9,743 bases of DNA from CAZLGO01 sp964559295 (lineage in GTDB: Archaea; Methanobacteriota; Methanobacteria; Methanobacteriales; Methanobacteriaceae), in assembly GCA_964559295.1 (NCBI GenBank), contig CAZLGO010000067.1:1-9743 (forward strand), in the 5' to 3' direction. Of this stretch, positions 6,665 to 9,743 are shown in pieces; the first letter of the stretch is position 1; each line of letters begins with the position of its first letter. A program made the position numbers and the translations under genes. The notes beneath the pieces were generated by a model. The model was not told where the DNA came from, did not search any database, and saw nothing but the letters and a program-made list of their open reading frames with translations.

Positions 6665-6669
6665 TCACC
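6665..6669 (-). promoter_or_regulatory. Ribosome binding site of the helical gene overlapping the upstream stop
   Basis: The minus strand reads GGTGA, five bases before ATG 6659, and its TGA is the stop codon of the beta-helix gene. This favours ATG 6659 over the overlapping ATG 6671 and points to translational coupling between the two genes. Confidence 0.5.
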
Positions 6670-9600
6670 ATTTAATTTTATTCCAGAAGTATTTTATTTC
6701 ATTTATTCTATTACCTGCCCATTTGCCAAAATCATTAAGGAATTGATATGCCATATAAGGGAAAAGTGCAGTTTTTAATGCTTCAAGAGTTCCTGCTAGA
6801 CCTGCGGATCTTAATCCTAAAAACCCAAGGGTTCTTAAACCGACAGTTAAGAAAATGTTCTCTGCAGTTGGGGCGATGGATACGCTGAATATGTCATACA
6901 AAAACAGTATAAATCTGAAAACATTGAAACTGAAAATTACGTAAATTTGATTTAACCATAAAGACAAATAACCAAAAATTTCAATCATAATTCCTAAAAG
7001 ACAAATAAAACCTCTTATCACTGAGAAAAAGATTATTTCGAGTATCCAGCCAAAAATTCCAGTATAGATCATTACGAATATAAGTAATATTAGGAGTAGT
7101 ATAAGTAACAAAATTAATAGAAGTATAGTATAATCTGGGAATGTGGCTGAGCTTCCTGAAGAACCTGATGATGATCCAGAACCTGATGATCCACCATTAT
7201 CAGCTGATCCACTCCCTGATGGACTGGTTGGTGTTGATGAACCTCCAGATGAACTGGGTGAATTACCCTGTGATTCACTAGGTTGTGTTGATGATCCGCC
7301 TAAACTTCCTGATTCGCCTGACGAAACTCCTAGTGATGATCTGGTTTGTGATCCACCTCCTGATAAACCACCCAAGCCTGATGAAACTCCAAATAGATCA
7401 CCTGGTGGATGATCGGAACCTGTATAATCAACAACTTTATAAGAAACAGTGGTTACTCCTTCATTCCCAGCGTTATCGATCGCTTTTAATTCTATAGTAT
7501 ATGTACCAATAGTCATTATATGCGGAACAAGGGACTCTAAACTCCACTGCCCATTCAAATTGCTTAAAGTACTATAAGATCCATCATCAAAAAATGCGTA
7601 AACAGCTTTTGTATCTGGAGAGGATTCCGCTGTAATTTTTATTTTTCTTTCTTCTTTAAAATTAATAAATTCTAAAATACCTGGATTGATCGTGGCTTTT
7701 ATAGTTGGTGGTGTGTTATCTACTGCGAAGTTCAGTATTGTTGTTCTCTGGTTACCAATATCATCTGTGGCTGTGATTTGTATCTGGTAGACTCCATCGG
7801 CGATGATGGGGATGGTGTAATTGAATGTCCAGGCAGTACCAGTTATTGAAAAATTAGGCGTATGCCAATAATAAGTCCTATCCAGAGTATAATCTTCGTC
7901 GAGAAGATTTATACTCACATTAGCTGTATCATCCTTGATGAGGGAATCAGCGTAACCTATGATAAAATCCCTTAGCGGATCCTTTAGGGGGTTGTAATCT
8001 ATGGGTGAAGTTATGATTTCAAGTTGAAGAACATCCCCTGACTTTAAGAGATCCCTTTTAAGCTCAGGATAAACACATGGTGGTGTATCATCCACCTGGA
8101 ATGTAAGGTCCTTGGAGATGGTTATTGGTGTTAGCTCATTGGGTTTGATCCATGCACAACCAAAGGACATCTGCACTCTAACACAGTAGAATGCCTCCAC
8201 TGTGGGCCTCCAGGTTAAGGTATTGGAGTCTGGTGTTAAGTGGAAGAGTTCAACAAAGTTTATATATGAAAAATCCTTAAGAGGAGAGGCGTGAATACTT
8301 AGATAACCTTCCCATAGTATATCAACTGGTTCCATCTCAACCTTTAAGGGCGTCTGTGAAGTTATCTTCCCAGATTCTGGCGTGATTTTTAATGTTGGTT
8401 TTATGTTCTCTATGTGGAATGTGACGTTTTTCTCTGCCTGGTTACCGTTCCAATCAACAGCTTTTAAGAGAACTGTGTATTCTCCCTCATCTAACCAGTC
8501 AGGTCCCTGATAGATCCAACACCCATTCTCCTTTTTTTCCAAGCTATACTCTCTATCAAGGAGATATGCTGTGATGTTTCTTGTGTCTGGATCCGCCAGT
8601 ACCTGGATGTCGATGCTTGGATAATCATAGACGAGCATACCAGCCATTCTCTGTAGGTTTGTCCCGATAGGTATGCTGTTGATAAGTGGTGTGTGGGTTA
8701 CAAGAGCCTCTATATGGGGAGGTTCAGTATCACTTATACTTATCATGCATAATGGCAAATAATCAATATTATATTCGTTAATGGAGTAGGGTTCGTCGGT
8801 TATCCCATCATTGTCTTTATCATTATGTGTTTGGCTCCAACCATCCCCACTTGGAGTGAGCCAATAATTACCTCCAAGGTATGGTCCACCTATGATATTA
8901 ACCTCCAGGGTCTTTGTGGTGTTCCATATTTGACTGGAATCATCCAAATCCAAGTTACATGCATTATTAAAGATGTTGTTGAAGATGAGGTTGTATCCTG
9001 ATAATGAAATAGATAAACCAATCCCATTATCTTCTATGATATTAGAGGATAACGTGTTATTGTTACTCTCGCAGATTTGCAAGCCTTGATCATTGTTTTT
9101 GGTGGTGTTGTTTAAGATTTGATTAAAACTAGCCTCCCATAGACAAATCCCTACTTTACTCCCACTTATAAGGTTGTTGTGAATAAAATTATGACAAGAG
9201 CCACCTAGATAAAGTCCGTATGGTTGATTGCCGGTGATGATATTATCTATTATTTGATTGTTATTTGAGTTGTAGAGGTCAATACCAGAGCATTCACCCA
9301 TCTCCACATTATCCTCCATAAAATTCCCGATGACACTGTTGTTATCTGATGATTCTAAAACCAAACCCACCCCATTCCTAGTTATACTGGAATTGATGAT
9401 GGAGGAATTAAAAGAAGATTCCAGGACTAAACCTCGATTATTACCGGTTATGGTGTTATTCTCTATAATACACCCATTTGCAGAATTTAAATAAATGCCA
9501 CATGAACTTGCTGCTCCGCTGATGTTGAAGCCCTCGATGATAGAACCGCTTCCAGCTGCTGTTATGGTAAAAACGGGTTTTGATGGATCTGCAGCCTGAA

Positions 9601-9743
9601 CATTTACAGCGCCTTGCGCTGTTAGAGTGAGTCTTTTGTGTATGATCACATTTTCATTGTAGGTTCCAGCTTCCACAATTATCTCGTCACCATCGGTGGT
9701 ATCAGGATCATCTACAGCTTCCTGAATTGTCAGAAAACCTTTG
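6665..9743 (-). CDS. Large exported NosD-like beta-helix / Ig-like protein with membrane C-terminus (N-terminus outside window)
   Basis: The frame runs from the right edge to TGA at 6665, 1025 visible residues. It already reads FLTIQEAVDD…GDEIIVEAGTYNENVII at the edge, the usual opening of a NosD/CASH right-handed beta-helix, so the GTG at 9676 is internal. Numbered from that GTG: 1-245 are beta-helix rungs (repeats like NIITGNxxGLxL), 255-307 the NosD-type end (GGNYW, DNDGITDEPYSI), about 318-752 four Ig-like modules (junctions such as VDDTPP and VDNTPP; GEYTVLLKAVDWNGNQ), 755-844 a Ser/Gly stalk, and 845 onward strongly hydrophobic helices (LLLILLLILLLILLIFVMIY and several more) ending in a basic tail. 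Many NxS/T sequons suggest N-glycosylation. The layout indicates a surface domain on a stalk anchored by several helices. Ligand and function are unknown; polysaccharide or cell-wall binding is a guess. Confidence 0.88.
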   Translation of the reverse strand, partial: KGFLTIQEAVDDPDTTDGDEIIVEAGTYNENVIIHKRLTLTAQGAVNVQAADPSKPVFTITAAGSGSIIEGFNISGAASSCGIYLNSANGCIIENNTITGNNRGLVLESSFNSSIINSSITRNGVGLVLESSDNNSVIGNFMEDNVEMGECSGIDLYNSNNNQIIDNIITGNQPYGLYLGGSCHNFIHNNLISGSKVGICLWEASFNQILNNTTKNNDQGLQICESNNNTLSSNIIEDNGIGLSISLSGYNLIFNNIFNNACNLDLDDSSQIWNTTKTLEVNIIGGPYLGGNYWLTPSGDGWSQTHNDKDNDGITDEPYSINEYNIDYLPLCMISISDTEPPHIEALVTHTPLINSIPIGTNLQRMAGMLVYDYPSIDIQVLADPDTRNITAYLLDREYSLEKKENGCWIYQGPDWLDEGEYTVLLKAVDWNGNQAEKNVTFHIENIKPTLKITPESGKITSQTPLKVEMEPVDILWEGYLSIHASPLKDFSYINFVELFHLTPDSNTLTWRPTVEAFYCVRVQMSFGCAWIKPNELTPITISKDLTFQVDDTPPCVYPELKRDLLKSGDVLQLEIITSPIDYNPLKDPLRDFIIGYADSLIKDDTANVSINLLDEDYTLDRTYYWHTPNFSITGTAWTFNYTIPIIADGVYQIQITATDDIGNQRTTILNFAVDNTPPTIKATINPGILEFINFKEERKIKITAESSPDTKAVYAFFDDGSYSTLSNLNGQWSLESLVPHIMTIGTYTIELKAIDNAGNEGVTTVSYKVVDYTGSDHPPGDLFGVSSGLGGLSGGGSQTRSSLGVSSGESGSLGGSSTQPSESQGNSPSSSGGSSTPTSPSGSGSADNGGSSGSGSSSGSSGSSATFPDYTILLLILLLILLLILLIFVMIYTGIFGWILEIIFFSVIRGFICLLGIMIEIFGYLSLWLNQIYVIFSFNVFRFILFLYDIFSVSIAPTAENIFLTVGLRTLGFLGLRSAGLAGTLEALKTALFPYMAYQFLNDFGKWAGNRINEIKYFWNKIKW

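Noticed and set aside
7143..7412. Open plus-strand frame rich in Asp and Pro
   Set aside because: It is the exact antisense of the Ser/Gly-rich stalk; repetitive GGN/TCN codons leave the opposite strand open. No ribosome binding site or family resemblance.
8800..9700. CRISPR-like periodicity in the beta-helix region
   Set aside because: The recurring AAT/ATT-rich units are degenerate codons for Asn-rich beta-helix rungs, without identical repeats or unique spacers of fixed length.

Overview
The window most likely comes from a methanogenic archaeon of the order Methanobacteriales (Methanobacterium or Methanothermobacter type). This rests on strong GGAGGTGA-type ribosome binding sites, archaeal TATA-like promoters with purine-rich BRE sequences, an exported CobN-like chelatase, a NosD/beta-helix surface protein, and the CxxC-x17-CxC zinc ribbon with GYYxLxxGESPxDF, a motif I know from small Methanobacteriales proteins. 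This taxonomic call is inference from gene content; there is no rRNA or tRNA here.

Every gene I can support is on the minus strand, so transcription runs right to left. From the right: (1) a very large exported protein, entering from beyond the window, with a NosD-like right-handed beta-helix, several Ig-like modules, a Ser/Gly-rich stalk and a hydrophobic C-terminal domain; (2) an uncharacterised, mostly helical protein whose start lies at the stop codon of (1), followed out of frame by an orphan zinc ribbon; (3) a membrane protein with an N-terminal zinc ribbon and two tandem copies of a four-helix unit, its second copy interrupted by a one-base frameshift. These three look like one co-transcribed unit: an envelope protein, a probable cytosolic protein and a multi-pass membrane protein. 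(4) A small single-domain cupin with its own promoter and altered metal ligands. (5) An exported CobN/BchH-type chelatase homologue with signal peptide, acidic Ser/Thr-rich linker, SdrD-B-like segment and most of a CobN domain, running off the left edge.

The intergenic region between cupin and cobN (about 3918-4246) holds a terminator candidate, an imperfect 69-base-period direct repeat, an 11-bp inverted repeat and a TATA/BRE promoter. The cobN start is unusual: the strong ribosome binding site is correctly spaced for an AUU codon, not for the first AUG.

The points most worth a second look are the exported chelatase and its start, the two frameshifts in adjacent zinc-ribbon genes (one on a U-UUU-UUA slippery heptamer in exactly the -1 geometry needed, the other at an A8 run), and the three-gene envelope unit. 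The frameshifts could be sequencing errors, true mutations or recoding; sequence alone cannot decide.
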